Shown here: positions 21,501 through 29,298 of the stretch, in pieces | Layout: the number at the start of each line of letters is the position of its first letter | Position numbering within the stretch: the first letter of the stretch is position 1 | Origin: Chloromonas sp. AAM2 | Lineage: Eukaryota > Chlorophyta > Chlorophyceae > Chlamydomonadales > Chlamydomonadaceae | Assembly: GCA_004335635.1 (NCBI GenBank) | Contig: QAXH01002741.1 | Location: forward strand, 1 to 29,298 | Length of the DNA: 29,298 nucleotides | Direction: 5' to 3' | Notes under the pieces: generated by a model | What the model was told of the DNA's origin: nothing | Databases searched by the model: none | What the model saw: only the letters and a program-made list of their open reading frames with translations | Translations under genes and position numbers: made by a program

Positions 21501-22560
21501 CTGTCATGATTTGGCGTGTAGGCAATGCCATTCAAAATTGTGCCTGTGCGTCATTCCAAATTGCGCCTGGTCTGTGCTAAGGTCATCATGCTATTTCGAT
21601 CTGACCCCTGTGTTCATGTGCTTCCTAAATTGTTGCTGCGTCTGGAGTTGCTGCTCGTGCTGTCACTGCTTCCGTTCTGGTTCCAGTACTGCTAATGCTG
21701 TTCTAGCCGCTGCTGTTGCTTCTGGTTTGGCTAGTGCTGGTGGTGGTGGTGCTGCTGAAACAAGCCCTGCGGCATGCTGACCTCTTTGACATGACTGCTG
21801 TTGCTGCCTGTAGCGTGAGTGTGCTCTGGGCCTTGAGCTCCGTGTACAGCCGCACAAACTCCTCAAAGTCAAGTGCACCATCACGGTTGCGATCAAGCTG
21901 CAGCCAGGCAGGAATGGCACGCCATGGCAGAGTACCGGCGGACAGATCAGTCATCATTGTAATAAAGGTCGTGATGCAAGGCTTGAGAACACTGGGAAAT
22001 CATACCTGCTTGAACCACCTATCCTTGTCATCAGGGCTGATGTCCCCAAGTCCCAGCAGCCTGCTCATGTGCATGGCACGGCACACAGCACATGGTTGAA
22101 GTTGCCGAAGGACTTGTCTGTCGGAGCTGCCGGTGCATGTCAGAAGTTGCCCTCAAATAGCGACATTGCCCCTGCCTGATTTGCTTGCCGAGGTTTGGAC
22201 TGTCGAAATTCGGATGTCTCAAAGCAACGGAAGCGGCTTCTTCCTGATCTCTGATGTCAGGGTTGCCCATGAAGCTGTCATCGCACCTGAACATGGCCTG
22301 CAGCTCCCCCCCGGTAAGAGTCCAGCTTCCACTGCATGTGCAACATCAGTCACATGCTTGTGTTGCCGAAGGAGCATGGCAAGGCCTAGTTCATCATGTC
22401 ATCAAGCTGAGCTGTACCCTTTGAATCATCTGCCCGTACCCTGCATCCCCGGTCCAGCCCAAAACCTAACTCACTTTGTGTCAAAGGCTTCAAAAGCAGC
22501 ACGCAGCTGTGCGATTTCCGCCAGCTCCAGCCTTCGCCTCGTCGCGCTGTCATCCATCAT
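8118..22560 (-). CDS. Giant EF-hand and triple cyclic-nucleotide-binding-like domain protein (26 exons)
   Basis: Exons: 22560-22475, 22331-22287, 22060-22006, 21897-21782, 21478-21379, 21109-20947, 20645-20350, 19737-19402, 19059-18033, 17725-17562, 17263-17145, 16904-16165, 16078-15536, 15214-15087, 14963-14772, 14506-14416, 14134-14013, 13779-13633, 13321-12820, 12488-12361, 12193-12005, 11731-9758, 9557-9465, 9315-9142, 8954-8745, 8297-8118. Every junction keeps phase; total 7,920 nt, about 2,639 aa. Order: EF-hand loops at 27-38 (DTNGSWTLTGGE) and 64-75 (DRNRDGALDFEE); CNBD1 about 118-741; CNBD2 about 785-1441; CNBD3 about 1478-1725; disordered tail to the end. Each CNBD barrel is split by a long Ser/Arg-rich insert. 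No transmembrane segment, kinase, patatin or cyclase domain is visible. Probable role: a cytosolic or membrane-peripheral Ca2+/cNMP-responsive scaffold (inference). The start is the first of two Met codons after an in-frame TAG. Least certain: the 16165/16078 join, the 15087 donor and the 13779 acceptor. Confidence 0.8.
9758..11731 (-). other. Long disordered Gln/Pro/Ser-rich exon of the tail
   Basis: A single 658-codon exon encodes residues about 1764-2421. It begins with a helical, charged patch (LYMRWFEAVKREAAQQALQ) and Gln runs, then becomes Pro/Ser/Thr/Gln-rich. Near its end a module repeats: LPSPPGSPGG, LPSPPASPAGG and LPSPLASPV, the first two followed by similar SRLSRAT and SRHSQVAT stretches. 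The S-P sites suit proline-directed kinases. No fold is recognised. Confidence 0.75.
12005..13779 (-). other. CNBD3, split by an insert of about 140 residues
   Basis: A basic helix, YRECLLEWRRRELVDRLAFL, precedes the barrel. The first half (about 1493-1535) reads SLQWMEVPRGTVLQYVG and LQGLLLVQQGTLGVYHI. The second half (about 1675-1725) reads RLVGLLGENDYAGEDGLL, then VTLVAETEIKVALLRAGDM. The cassette Gly-Glu is kept, but the usual P-R-x-A is replaced by Y-H-Q-V, so cyclic nucleotide binding may be lost. The insert has the same RMSLSGT motif seen in the CNBD2 insert. Confidence 0.72.
14013..17725 (-). other. CNBD2, split by an insert of about 535 residues
   Basis: The first half, residues about 797-848, reads VPSFKDLPHELRLQLSRAL, YNRGELIMRQGDMPHAM and YVIISGTVGAFRN, the clearest CNBD half in the protein. 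The second half, about 1385-1441, has VLGPSRALGEQELINIA and YLRRREVSALALQECHLFQI, with the conserved G-E of the phosphate-binding cassette. The insert spans exons 12-15. It carries repeated R-x-S-x-S-G motifs and a predicted helical end (KLAALLLGDKALINKMQQAQ) just before the barrel resumes. Confidence 0.75.
18410..18815 (-). repeat. Ser-Arg triplet repeat arrays within the CNBD1 insert
   Basis: Two in-frame arrays are visible. The one at about 18640-18815 has MSRAPTMSRGALSRAMSRA and VSRAPSMSHGNVSRAQS. The one at about 18410-18488 has HVSRVSRTSRVSRASHVSR. The unit is S-R-x, often within seven-residue spacing, and the codons vary enough that selection on protein sequence seems likelier than recent DNA slippage. 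The acidic, CK2-like stretch SDDEDDDLD lies between the arrays. Confidence 0.75.
19738..20349. other. Long intron 7 of the giant gene, holding repeat copy 2
   Basis: This 612-bp intron, between exons 7 and 8, contains the second copy of the 23-base dispersed repeat. I see no coding signal in it. The acceptor was placed at TTCGCAG next to 19737 because the upstream CTTTCAG would break phase. Confidence 0.6.
19921..19975. repeat. Dispersed repeat, copy 2
   Basis: Identical over 23 bases (19921-19943) to 30-52 and loosely similar for a further 20 or so bases. It lies inside an intron of the minus-strand gene, in the same orientation as copy 1. Confidence 0.6.
21782..22560 (-). other. EF-hand pair at the N-terminus
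   Basis: The first loop appears only after splicing exons 1 and 2: D-T-N-G-S-W-T-L-T-G-G-E, with acidic or oxygen ligands at loop positions 1, 3, 5 and 12. The second loop, at residues 64-75, is D-R-N-R-D-G-A-L-D-F-E-E, a textbook EF-hand with Gly at position 6 and Glu at 12. The helices around them (IAQLRAAFEAF, ELQAMFRLLGL, EEFVRLYTELK) fit the calmodulin-like helix-loop-helix pattern. Both loops look able to bind Ca2+. Confidence 0.88.
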
Positions 22561-22562
22561 GA

Positions 22563-23240
22563 ACTGACCGGCTCCCAGTCGGACGGGAGCCGGGCGCAAA
22601 CACTAGATGCCATGGCTTTCTATATTCCGCATGCTACCAGCGTTTGTGCCGGCAGCATCGCATCCAGCTGGTCGCGTCCTGCATTGAACGGGCGGTTTTC
22701 TACGGGCAGGTTGCTTTTTCAGCAGAAGCTTTTGCATGCATTGAAGCATGCTGTAGCGTGCTGATGGCATCAGCAATAATCAAGAAGTTGTTGCCGACTC
22801 CGTACCAGTCCACCTCAATGCCGAACCACGAACGGAGCTGGTGTTCAAGTCGGGCACTCATTCAGCAACATGACTCGCCAGCATGTTCTTTGGAAGAGAC
22901 CAAGACGCACTGAGACTAGATACGACGTGACACGGGGCATAAGGAATCAGGATATGCACATGACAGATACTCAATACCACAGGTCAACTGCCACAAGCAG
23001 CTAACACACGAGCGAAAAGAATAACACTGAGTTGCCGCGCCTTGGCCATGAGCAAGCACGTCCTTGTTGTCAGCAAACAAAACAACCGTTTGGTTGAGAT
23101 GGCTTGTTCCTCAATCCTCATGCACAGTTCGCTAGAGGTGCAGTTTAAAAACCATTAGAGCTCCCTGACTTGCATCCGTGGTTGCCTAGATGAGGGTCCA
23201 GTTTGTTTGCTGTACTGCTTAAACTCTACAAGCGCAGTAA
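22563..23240. other. Intergenic region between the EF-hand/CNBD and Tim17-family genes
   Basis: About 680 bp: promoter side of the minus-strand EF-hand/CNBD gene and 3' flank of the minus-strand Tim17-family gene. Apart from the 53-codon ORF at 22700-22861 I see no coding signal, and I find no TGTAA downstream of the stop at 23241. Confidence 0.6.
22700..22861 (-). CDS. 53-aa ORF upstream of the EF-hand/CNBD gene; small protein, uORF or 5' exon
   Basis: ATG at 22861, stop TAG at 22702-22700. It starts MSARLEHQLRSWFGIEVDWY and continues with NNFLIIADAISTLQHASM. The mix of hydrophobic and charged residues looks protein-like, but I recognise no family. It lies about 140 bp upstream of the EF-hand start, on the same strand. 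A phase-0 donor after Gly-Ile-Glu (GAG|GTGGAC) could splice to the acceptor GGTCAG just before the EF-hand Met, making it a leader exon. It may equally be a uORF in the 5' UTR, or chance. Confidence 0.25.
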   Translation of the reverse strand: MSARLEHQLRSWFGIEVDWYGVGNNFLIIADAISTLQHASMHAKASAEKATCP

Positions 23241-25163
23241 TCACCGCTGCCCTGCCTGTGCAGCGGCGGGCGCTGGTGGCATGGGTGGGAGCGGGAGAGC
23301 GGGCTTGAGGACAGACGATGGGTTGCGGTAGGTGTCAAGGTGATGAAGGATCAATAGACGAGGTCCTGGGGGGATACGAGCCTCAGCCAACGCGCTGCAG
23401 CCAGGAACATGTGCAGCACAAGCATCAGACACACTTCAAGGTCCTGTACTGGATGCCTCATGCTTACCAAAGGAGCAACACATGCCAAGCATGCCTATGG
23501 CACCTAACACCCTGCCACTTGACAGTTGCAGAAACAATACGTAAACCTATTGTACCTATACAACGACTCCAGGTGCAGCCACAATGGAGCCATTTTTGTA
23601 TAGCTGTAGAGAGAAAGAAAGAAAGAGGACGCCGGTTGGCGCAAGTAAGGAGGCCGGGTGGTTAAGCCCAACCCCCATAGCTGTAGAGAGATTATAGCAG
23701 AGGCAATGGGCAGTGGAGAATGAATGGGACTGTATCAGGTGTTTGCACTGCCTGATGATGTGCCTGATGACGTGATAGACAACTGAAAGTAGAAAGGAGG
23801 CGGAAAGCACGTGACAATTGGCTTGAAATGAGCGGGGCTTGAAGGACCGTTGGAAAGGCAGCCTAAACATTTGGCAACCCATGCAAGCAAGCGGCAAACG
23901 TGTGCTGTCAAGGCAAGTTATGAATGCTGTGCCCGAGTACCACACAACTCGGTGTGGTAGAGCACGCTCTATCCATTGGCACTAACACCAACACCTCAGT
24001 CAAGACCACAACGCCATTGTACACTAGTGGCGTACACTAGTGGCGAGAAAATGTCCAGTTCTACACCCACCTCTCATTCCAGAGCATGATAGTCTTGTCT
24101 GTAAGCAGTGATTTCTTCAAGTTGTCCGAGTATTTCTACGAAGCAGTGCAAGTCGTCCGACAGATTTCAGACACAACACAACCAAAGCAACACGGGCAAA
24201 AGGCAGGCTTTTTACAACCCCAATTTCTGCTGTTGAGACCATTGAATATGACTTTTGAGTGTGACTCCGTAGAATCTTGCTGTCTGAACAAGGTCCGCCT
24301 GCTATAGCCCATGTTATCAGCCACAGCCGCACCTGCAATCCCAAGTTGGTCAGCATGAACTTGGCCCTGTCGTACTCTGTTTCTGCGTGTTCTGGCTTGA
24401 ACATCTGGCCAATCTGCAGCACACACACCGAAGGCATGCGATACGAAGATGTGCAGTGTGAGCATGTCCTTGAAAGGACATCATATCAGTGCACAACGAA
24501 TACAAAGGTATGCTGCTGTGGCAGTAGTCTCACAGTTCCAGCTTTGATTGGCAAGGCGTTGTCATGAAGCCGGCTGGGCCCTGCCCTCTTCACCAACAAC
24601 ACTCCGCTCTCACCTGGTAGAAGAGGCCATTGAACAAAGCAAACGCCATGCCTGTCGTGACTGCTGACTGAAGTGGGTTGGGTGCGCCACTAACGAGTGA
24701 GTATGCCATACCGGAACCAAAGGATGCGCCCATCCTGCAGGTGTTGCCGCATGCAACTGACGTCAGCCATCTATCAACTGCGATCCCGCTGCATCTGCCA
24801 TGCGCTGCTGCATGGCATTACTTACGCATTGTAGACGTCCTCTTTCCCGTTGCGGGCCTTCTTGATGGCACAAGTCAGCGCGGCGTTTACGCCGGTAAGC
24901 ACACCCAAGTTTCTGGCCTGTGCCCAGGGTCCTCCGCTTTGCAAGGCCTTGAATTGAGCTGCGATGGCAGGGTTACTCCCTGCTCCTGCCGCCGCGGGAT
25001 CGGGAGGCGTCATGCTCCCCAGAAGGTATCCGATGAATACACCCTGAACTGAGGAGGTTAGGCCGGTGACCACGACCTCCACAGCCGGAGGTTGCTGCTT
25101 AAGCCATTCATTATACTGCTTCTGGATGTTGTTGAAATCGAGACTGAAGCCGCCGATTTCCAT
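23241..25163 (-). CDS. Tim17/Tim22/Tim23-family organellar import protein with C-terminal SAM domain (HP30/TRIC type), 5 exons
   Basis: Exons: 25163-24826, 24734-24614, 24413-24333, 24135-24071, 23394-23241; phases agree; 252 aa. The N-terminus has the plant HP30/TRIC hallmark KQYNEWLKQQ. Tim17-type membrane helices follow (VQGVFIGYLLGSMTP, ARNLGVLTGVNAALTCAIKK, FGSGMAYSLVSGAPNPLQSA, AFALFNGLFYQ). Residues about 181-230 form the SAM-like domain: KYSDNLKKSLLTDKTIMLW spliced to LAEARIPPGPRLLIL, closely like the family motif. A Pro/Ala-rich tail (ALPLPPMPPAPAAAQ) ends the protein. In Arabidopsis the relatives act in the chloroplast inner envelope in import of proteins lacking transit peptides, and in mitochondria in tRNA import. 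Either role could apply; no cleavable presequence is visible. The start ATG is 255 bp from that of the divergent PHT4-like gene. Confidence 0.9.
23600..23691. mobile_element. Possible small SINE-like insertion with 15-bp direct repeats and a tRNA A-box-like core
   Basis: A perfect 15-base direct repeat, atagctgtagagaga, lies at 23600-23614 and 23677-23691. The 62 bases between begin with (GAAA)n and include ggccgggtggttaag, one base different from the A-box region typical of tRNA-Ser/Leu (ggccgagtggttaag). Target duplication, simple-sequence end and tRNA-like promoter would fit a truncated tRNA-derived SINE in intron 4 of the Tim17-family gene. No B-box is visible, so this is tentative. Confidence 0.35.
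24019..24044. repeat. Tandem 13-bp duplication
   Basis: gtacactagtggc occurs twice head to tail, in intron 4 of the Tim17-family gene. A simple slippage or duplication product; no function suggested. Confidence 0.85.
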
Positions 25164-25418
25164 TTGGGAGTAGCCGGTGATCCGACGGAAGCGGCAGAGT
25201 GCTGGTCAGGCAAGCAGGCTTCTTTCTCGGATGTTGATTCTAGTAGATAACTGGCCCAACGCTCTGCGATCGAGTCTGCACAAGAATCTGGCATGAACTA
25301 GTGATGAGCAAAATCGGCAAATCGTGCCGCCAGGTTTTGCACTTTATTTTAGGGTCAACGCACCAGACGGTGACTGCTGGCCATTCACCCAGATGCAGCA
25401 TTCGCATGCGAAACAGAA
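25164..25418. promoter_or_regulatory. Divergent promoter region of the Tim17-family and PHT4-like genes
   Basis: Only 255 bp separate the start codon of the minus-strand Tim17-family gene from the start codon chosen for the plus-strand transporter, so both 5' UTRs and promoters must share it unless the transporter has an upstream exon. I see no clear TATA box or repeated operator-like motif. Co-expression of two organelle-envelope genes is possible but not shown. Confidence 0.5.
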
Positions 25419-28400
25419 ATGAACTGCGCACTGCAACATTGTAGTGCACAACCAGCCATCTCTACAGCATGCGGGAAGCGTGTAGCCATCGTGGCACCCC
25501 GGCCAGCTGCGGGGTCTAGCTGCGCTCATCACAGACCTTGGTCAAGACTTGCTGCAAGGAGGCTGCAAACACCATGCCGAGTCCGGCTCAGGTACATACA
25601 TCATAATCTTTGAACATCAACCAGCAGCATCTTGACTGTGTCCAGCCTGCACACTAACTTGCTGGTTCCAATAGGCCTTGGCGAGAAAGCTGAATGGGGA
25701 TTTCCACCTGAGATTGGCCTTGCACTGCTTGTTGCAGGCATGTAGCAGCCCATTCAGGCAGTGCAGGCTCATCGTCTGGCGACAGCAGCAGTGCTGTGGC
25801 GCCATACAACCCCTTCCTTCGTGTGGTGCTGCCCACCGCCATGGCCTTGCTGCTTTGCAACATGGACCGTATCTGTCTTAGTGTGGCCATCATACCCTTG
25901 TCAGCTGAGTTTGGATGGCCAGCCAGTCTACAGGCAAGTGCATGTGTGCTTCTTGCCCGGGTGCTACGGCAATGGAACCAGATACAAGCACACTGTTACC
26001 ATGAGTGCTGCTGTCGCATGCTGATATGCTGACACAGTGGCATCCCTTGGTACGTCTCTCTCTGGAGCATGCCGCGGTGTCTGTCGCCACCAACGCAATT
26101 GCATCGCCTGTTCATCAACTGCTCGCTGAATGTGATACCATGAAGCAAGAACTTTTGCATCCCCTGTATCCACCGCTATGCATTGCCGCACACCTCAGGG
26201 AGTGATCCAGTCAGCATTTCTATGGGGCTACATGGCAACACAGCTACTGGGTGGCACCTTAGCAGATAAGTACGGTGGCAAGCTGGTCATGGCGTGTGGC
26301 ATCGCCTGGTTCTCCCTGGCCAGCCTGGTACTGCCCCTGGCCCTTACGCCTGGCGCCGCTGCAGCGGGGATGGCGGTGCCCATCATGCTTGCTGCACGCT
26401 GTGCTGTGGTGAGTCAAGGGCAAGCGAACTGGGCTTGCTCAATCAATGGCAATGCACAGCAAGGAGCATTCGCAGGGCACTCAGGTTCTTGAGGTGGTGG
26501 TGTGTGAACTGCAGAGATGCATGCAGCTCTTGTCGGGGCATTCAAGTTGCCGTGAGAAAATCCACTCTCCTCAGCTCGTGTCATGGCTGCATCCCATCTC
26601 CAGCTGCTTGACCACAGCTCCAGTCCTGACAGCCACAGTCCTCTGCGTCAGCAGCCCTGCAGGAGCACTCGTTTCAGTATGTGCAACTGTGTTGTAGACT
26701 TTTGGATGGGCTGCTGTACACTGGTAACCAGGAGCTGGTTGAGCCGCAGCGCGCCTAACTAAAAATGGTTGACTACCTTCAGTACTAAGGCACACCTTTC
26801 TGGCTCATGCTTTTGTGCAGGGTCTTGGTGAGGGCGTGGCCCTGCCCTCCATGAACAACCTTGTGGCTAGCTACGTTCCCAAGTCATCCAAGGCAGCTGC
26901 TCTAGGGATGTGCTTCTCAGGCTTCCACTCAGGTGACTGATCAGGCAAGGCTTGGCTACTTTCCCTTTACAGCCCATTTGTCATGTGGGCTCCGTTCGTG
27001 GATCGGCTGTCCTTCCCCGCATCAACAGGCATTGCCAACCAGACTGTGCGTACCTTGATTGACCTGCCATGCGAAGCAGTACCATGCACTCTCTGCCATA
27101 CTGCATACCCGGCTATGCAGGCAACCTGGCAGGGCTGCTCCTGTCCCCAGTGCTTCTGGTCAACTTTGGCTGGCGTGCCCTGTTCCTCATCTTTGGCCTA
27201 CTGGGCGCCCCCCTCCTAGCTTTCTGGCTCACAGTGGTGCCTAACAGGCCAAACGCAGCCAGCGCTGCCGCTACCTCCATCCCAGCCTCAGACCCACAGT
27301 CCCTTACTAGCAGCGGCTCCCCTAGCAAGGTTACCGCCCTGACCCTCATGTCCAAGCCTGCCACATGGGCTATTATAGTGGTCAACGTGGTGAACCACTG
27401 GGGCTACTTCATCTACCTGAACTGGATGCCCACTTACTTTGTCAAGGTGAGCGCTGCGGTGGACTTGGTGAACATTTTACACTGCACGTTGAGTTGTTGA
27501 GGAGGTTATAACCAGGTAAGAAGGGGGATACTCGCTTTGCAGGTTTTTGCCAGTGCCATGTGTTGAATATTGGATCGCCAATTCCATCAGGTTGCTGTGC
27601 AGTTTTGTTGTTCGGTCATCAACATGGCTGAACACGCAGTTCATTTCACCACCAGCACACTTCTGTTGCCAACTTGCCTGTTTTGTCCTCCGTGCAGGCC
27701 CTTGGCTTTGACCTCAGATCCTCCAGTCTACTGGCCTTCCTCCCCTGGCTGGTGATGGCTGTGGGCAGTTCCCTGTCGGGAGTGCTAGCTGACACGCTGG
27801 TGGCGCGGGGCGTGAGGGTGCTCACCGTGCGCAAGGCGGTGCAGACGGTGGCGTTCATCGTGCCCGCGATCGCCTTGGTGGCGCTGGCACAGCCAGGCGT
27901 GTCGCCACAGGTCAGCGCTCACGGAGAGCACAGGCATTGATTCTGCACCTGACGATCTGTGCAGCCATTTCACTTGCATTCATCATCTGTCAGCCATGTC
28001 AGCCACGTCATCGTGTTCATGACATCATGTTCAAGACAATCAATTCAGGAACCATCAACATACAAAGTGTCCTCTCATGTCAGCCGTGGTAGGGGCACAC
28101 GTGTAGACGTGCCCGCTGCGGGGTGTCTGATTGATTGATTGCAAAGTGCCCCTGCCGCGTGCATGGATCGCATAAATCAGTAACTGCCCACCCCTTGGTA
28201 CCAGGTTGGTGCAAAGTAGTAATTGTCCAATGCCCTACATTAGGAACATACTGCGGCTGATGATGCAAGAACCTATGGCATCATGTCCAGGACAGGATTG
28301 TAATCCAGCAACAGTTCCAAGATGTTTGGAGAGGCTGACGTTGCGCCCTGCTCGTTTTTCCCTTCACCCTTGTTATATGCAGGCTGCCGTGGGCTTGATG

Positions 28401-28664
28401 ACTGTGGCTCTGGGCACGACCTCGCTAGGCCAGGCAGGTTTCGTGGCCAACATGTCCGACATCGCCCCGCGCCATGCGGGCATGATGTTCGGCCTGTGTA
28501 ACACGTTTGGCTCGCTGTCCGGCATCCTGGGCGTCACTGCAGTGGGCTTCATCGTGGAAGCAACCAAGTCCTTCAGCACCGTGTTCCAGTTGACGGCTGG
28601 TCTGTACGTCCTGGGCACAGCTGTGTGGCTGCTTTTGGCTAAGGGAGAGAAGGTGTTTGACTAG
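25419..28664 (+). CDS. PHT4/SLC17-type anion (phosphate) transporter, major facilitator superfamily, 7 exons
   Basis: Exons: 25419-25591, 25738-25933, 26199-26408, 26821-26932, 27121-27446, 27698-27910, 28383-28664; phases agree; 503 aa. The first 57 residues (starting MNCALQHCSAQPAISTACGK) are Ser/Ala/Arg-rich and nearly free of acidic residues, like a plastid transit peptide. The transporter core follows: NMDRICLSVAIIPLSAEFGW, VIQSAFLWGYMATQLLGG, the MFS loop LADKYGGK, GLGEGVALPSMNN, HWGYFIYLNWMPTYFVK, and near the end SDIAPRHAGMMFGLCNTFGS. These match plant PHT4 anion transporters, which carry phosphate (some ascorbate) across plastid or Golgi membranes. The exact substrate is unknown. Intron 2 begins with GC rather than GT (CAG|GCAAGT), needed to keep frame. 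Exon 1 is supported by phase and composition only. Confidence 0.88.
25934..26198 (+). other. GC-AG intron (intron 2 of the PHT4-like gene)
   Basis: The exon encoding AEFGWPASLQ ends CAG and the intron starts GCAAGT. It ends CACCTCAG before the codons for GVIQSAFLWGY. The only nearby GT, four bases further on, gives phase 1 and breaks the frame of the next exon. GC-AG introns are a known minor class with the strong AG|GCAAGT context seen here. Confidence 0.8.
28085..28159. repeat. Imperfect inverted repeat in intron 6 of the PHT4-like gene
   Basis: Left arm 28085-28098 (cgtggtaggggcac) and right arm 28146-28159 (gtgcccctgccgcg) pair over 14 positions, with two G-U pairs if transcribed from +. 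The palindrome acacgtgt and a gattgattgatt run lie between. It could fold in the pre-mRNA; no function is evident. Confidence 0.5.
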
Positions 28665-29298
28665 GGATTGGGGAAAAGCGACTGATTTGCAGGCAAAAGC
28701 ACGCTTAGGTTGACAGGTGGTAGTCTGTGACGGTTTTCAATAATAGGGGTGACTTATTCAGGCAATCCAGATTGTTCTCCGATTTGTTGCCTGAGGTATT
28801 GCGTTGTGCCTGCCCTGTTCCTGGTGTGTGCCATGTGCTGGTGCCGGGCATGCAAGAGGCTGCTGTTATTCAAGTGGTGCACAGTGGCTTTGAATCATGC
28901 CAGTGGGTTGAGCCCTTGAACTGGTGTGTATTGTTCTGTTCCTACAGTTTTGTGTTTGGCCAACAGCATCATGTGCCATCTGCACTTGCAACAACGGCCA
29001 CGAACCTACTAGTATAATCACAATCTTTTGTATCGCGCACGAACAGTGTTGTATGCTGCGTGCATTGTGATTGGGATAGGAGGCATTCCCTTTTTTACAC
29101 GGGAATCAGTAGTGGGGATGGGGGAACTCTGATAGAGTAAGGAGATCAACGTATGTCGCACTATACCCCCTTATTGTGGGGAAATTCTGCACTGTGCCAT
29201 GCAGTGGGGTTTTGATGATGCGCTGAAGTCCATCGGTATAGTGGGGTTATACGATGAACTACGATATACCACGAGAGAGTGGGTAGATCCTGTAGTCT
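28665..29298. other. 3' flank of the PHT4-like gene; no gene recognised
   Basis: About 630 bp after the stop codon. I find no TGTAA motif and no exon-like reading frame with a known motif. Short G/C runs and partial dyads occur toward the right edge (for example actatacccc and ggtatagtgggg), but they do not form a clear element. Confidence 0.55.

Noticed and set aside
8118..22560. Identity as neuropathy target esterase (PNPLA6-type, three CNBDs) or a PKA/PKG subunit
   Set aside because: No transmembrane start, no patatin domain or lipase motif, no kinase domain and no dimerisation/docking region with inhibitor site is visible. Only the count of CNBDs is shared.
1..29298. CRISPR arrays, tRNA or rRNA genes, bacterial-type operons or ribosome-binding sites
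   Set aside because: No regular spacer repeats, no complete cloverleaf and no rRNA sequence seen; the intron-rich structure shows a eukaryotic nuclear region.

Overview
The window is nuclear DNA from a photosynthetic eukaryote, most likely a green alga (Chlorophyta, possibly Trebouxiophyceae). All four recognisable genes are split by many short spliceosomal introns, about 100-670 bp long, mostly GT-AG. One product is a plant-type plastid/mitochondrial Tim17-family protein with a C-terminal SAM domain, and another is a plant-type PHT4-like anion transporter with a transit-peptide-like N-terminus. The lineage is inferred from gene content and gene structure; no marker gene fixes it.

Layout from left to right: (1) 1-752 is 3' flank with a short TTAGGG run and one copy of a dispersed repeat. 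(2) 753-6749, minus strand, 13 exons: a CNNM/CorC-type DUF21 + CBS-pair protein of about 618 aa, a likely Mg2+ transporter, possibly with a mini 5' exon at 7022-7028. (3) 6750-8117 is intergenic. (4) 8118-22560, minus strand, 26 exons whose phases all agree: a giant protein of about 2,639 aa with two N-terminal EF-hands, three cyclic-nucleotide-binding-like domains and a very long disordered tail. (5) 22563-23240 is intergenic and holds a 53-codon ORF. (6) 23241-25163, minus strand, 5 exons: an HP30/TRIC-type Tim17/22/23 protein with a SAM domain, 252 aa. (7) 25164-25418 is a short divergent promoter region. (8) 25419-28664, plus strand, 7 exons: a PHT4/SLC17-type transporter, 503 aa. (9) 28665-29298 is 3' flank.

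The most unusual object is the EF-hand/triple-CNBD protein. In every one of its three CNBDs the beta-barrel is interrupted at the same place, between the strand ending in the 'G-x-V-x-x' turn (beta4) and the strand leading into the phosphate-binding-cassette region. The inserts are Ser/Arg-rich and low in complexity, about 500, 535 and 140 residues long. They carry repeated R-x-S-x-S-G motifs, several of which match the PKA/PKG consensus R-R-x-S, and SR-triplet arrays. EF-hands, cNMP-type domains and basophilic phosphosites in one chain suggest a Ca2+/cyclic-nucleotide signal integrator, but this is inference from sequence alone.

The genes are not an operon. CNNM-type Mg2+ transport, PHT4-type anion transport and organellar import may be only chance neighbours. 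Exon joins were derived by eye from splice consensus, reading phase and family similarity; I ran no alignment or gene predictor.
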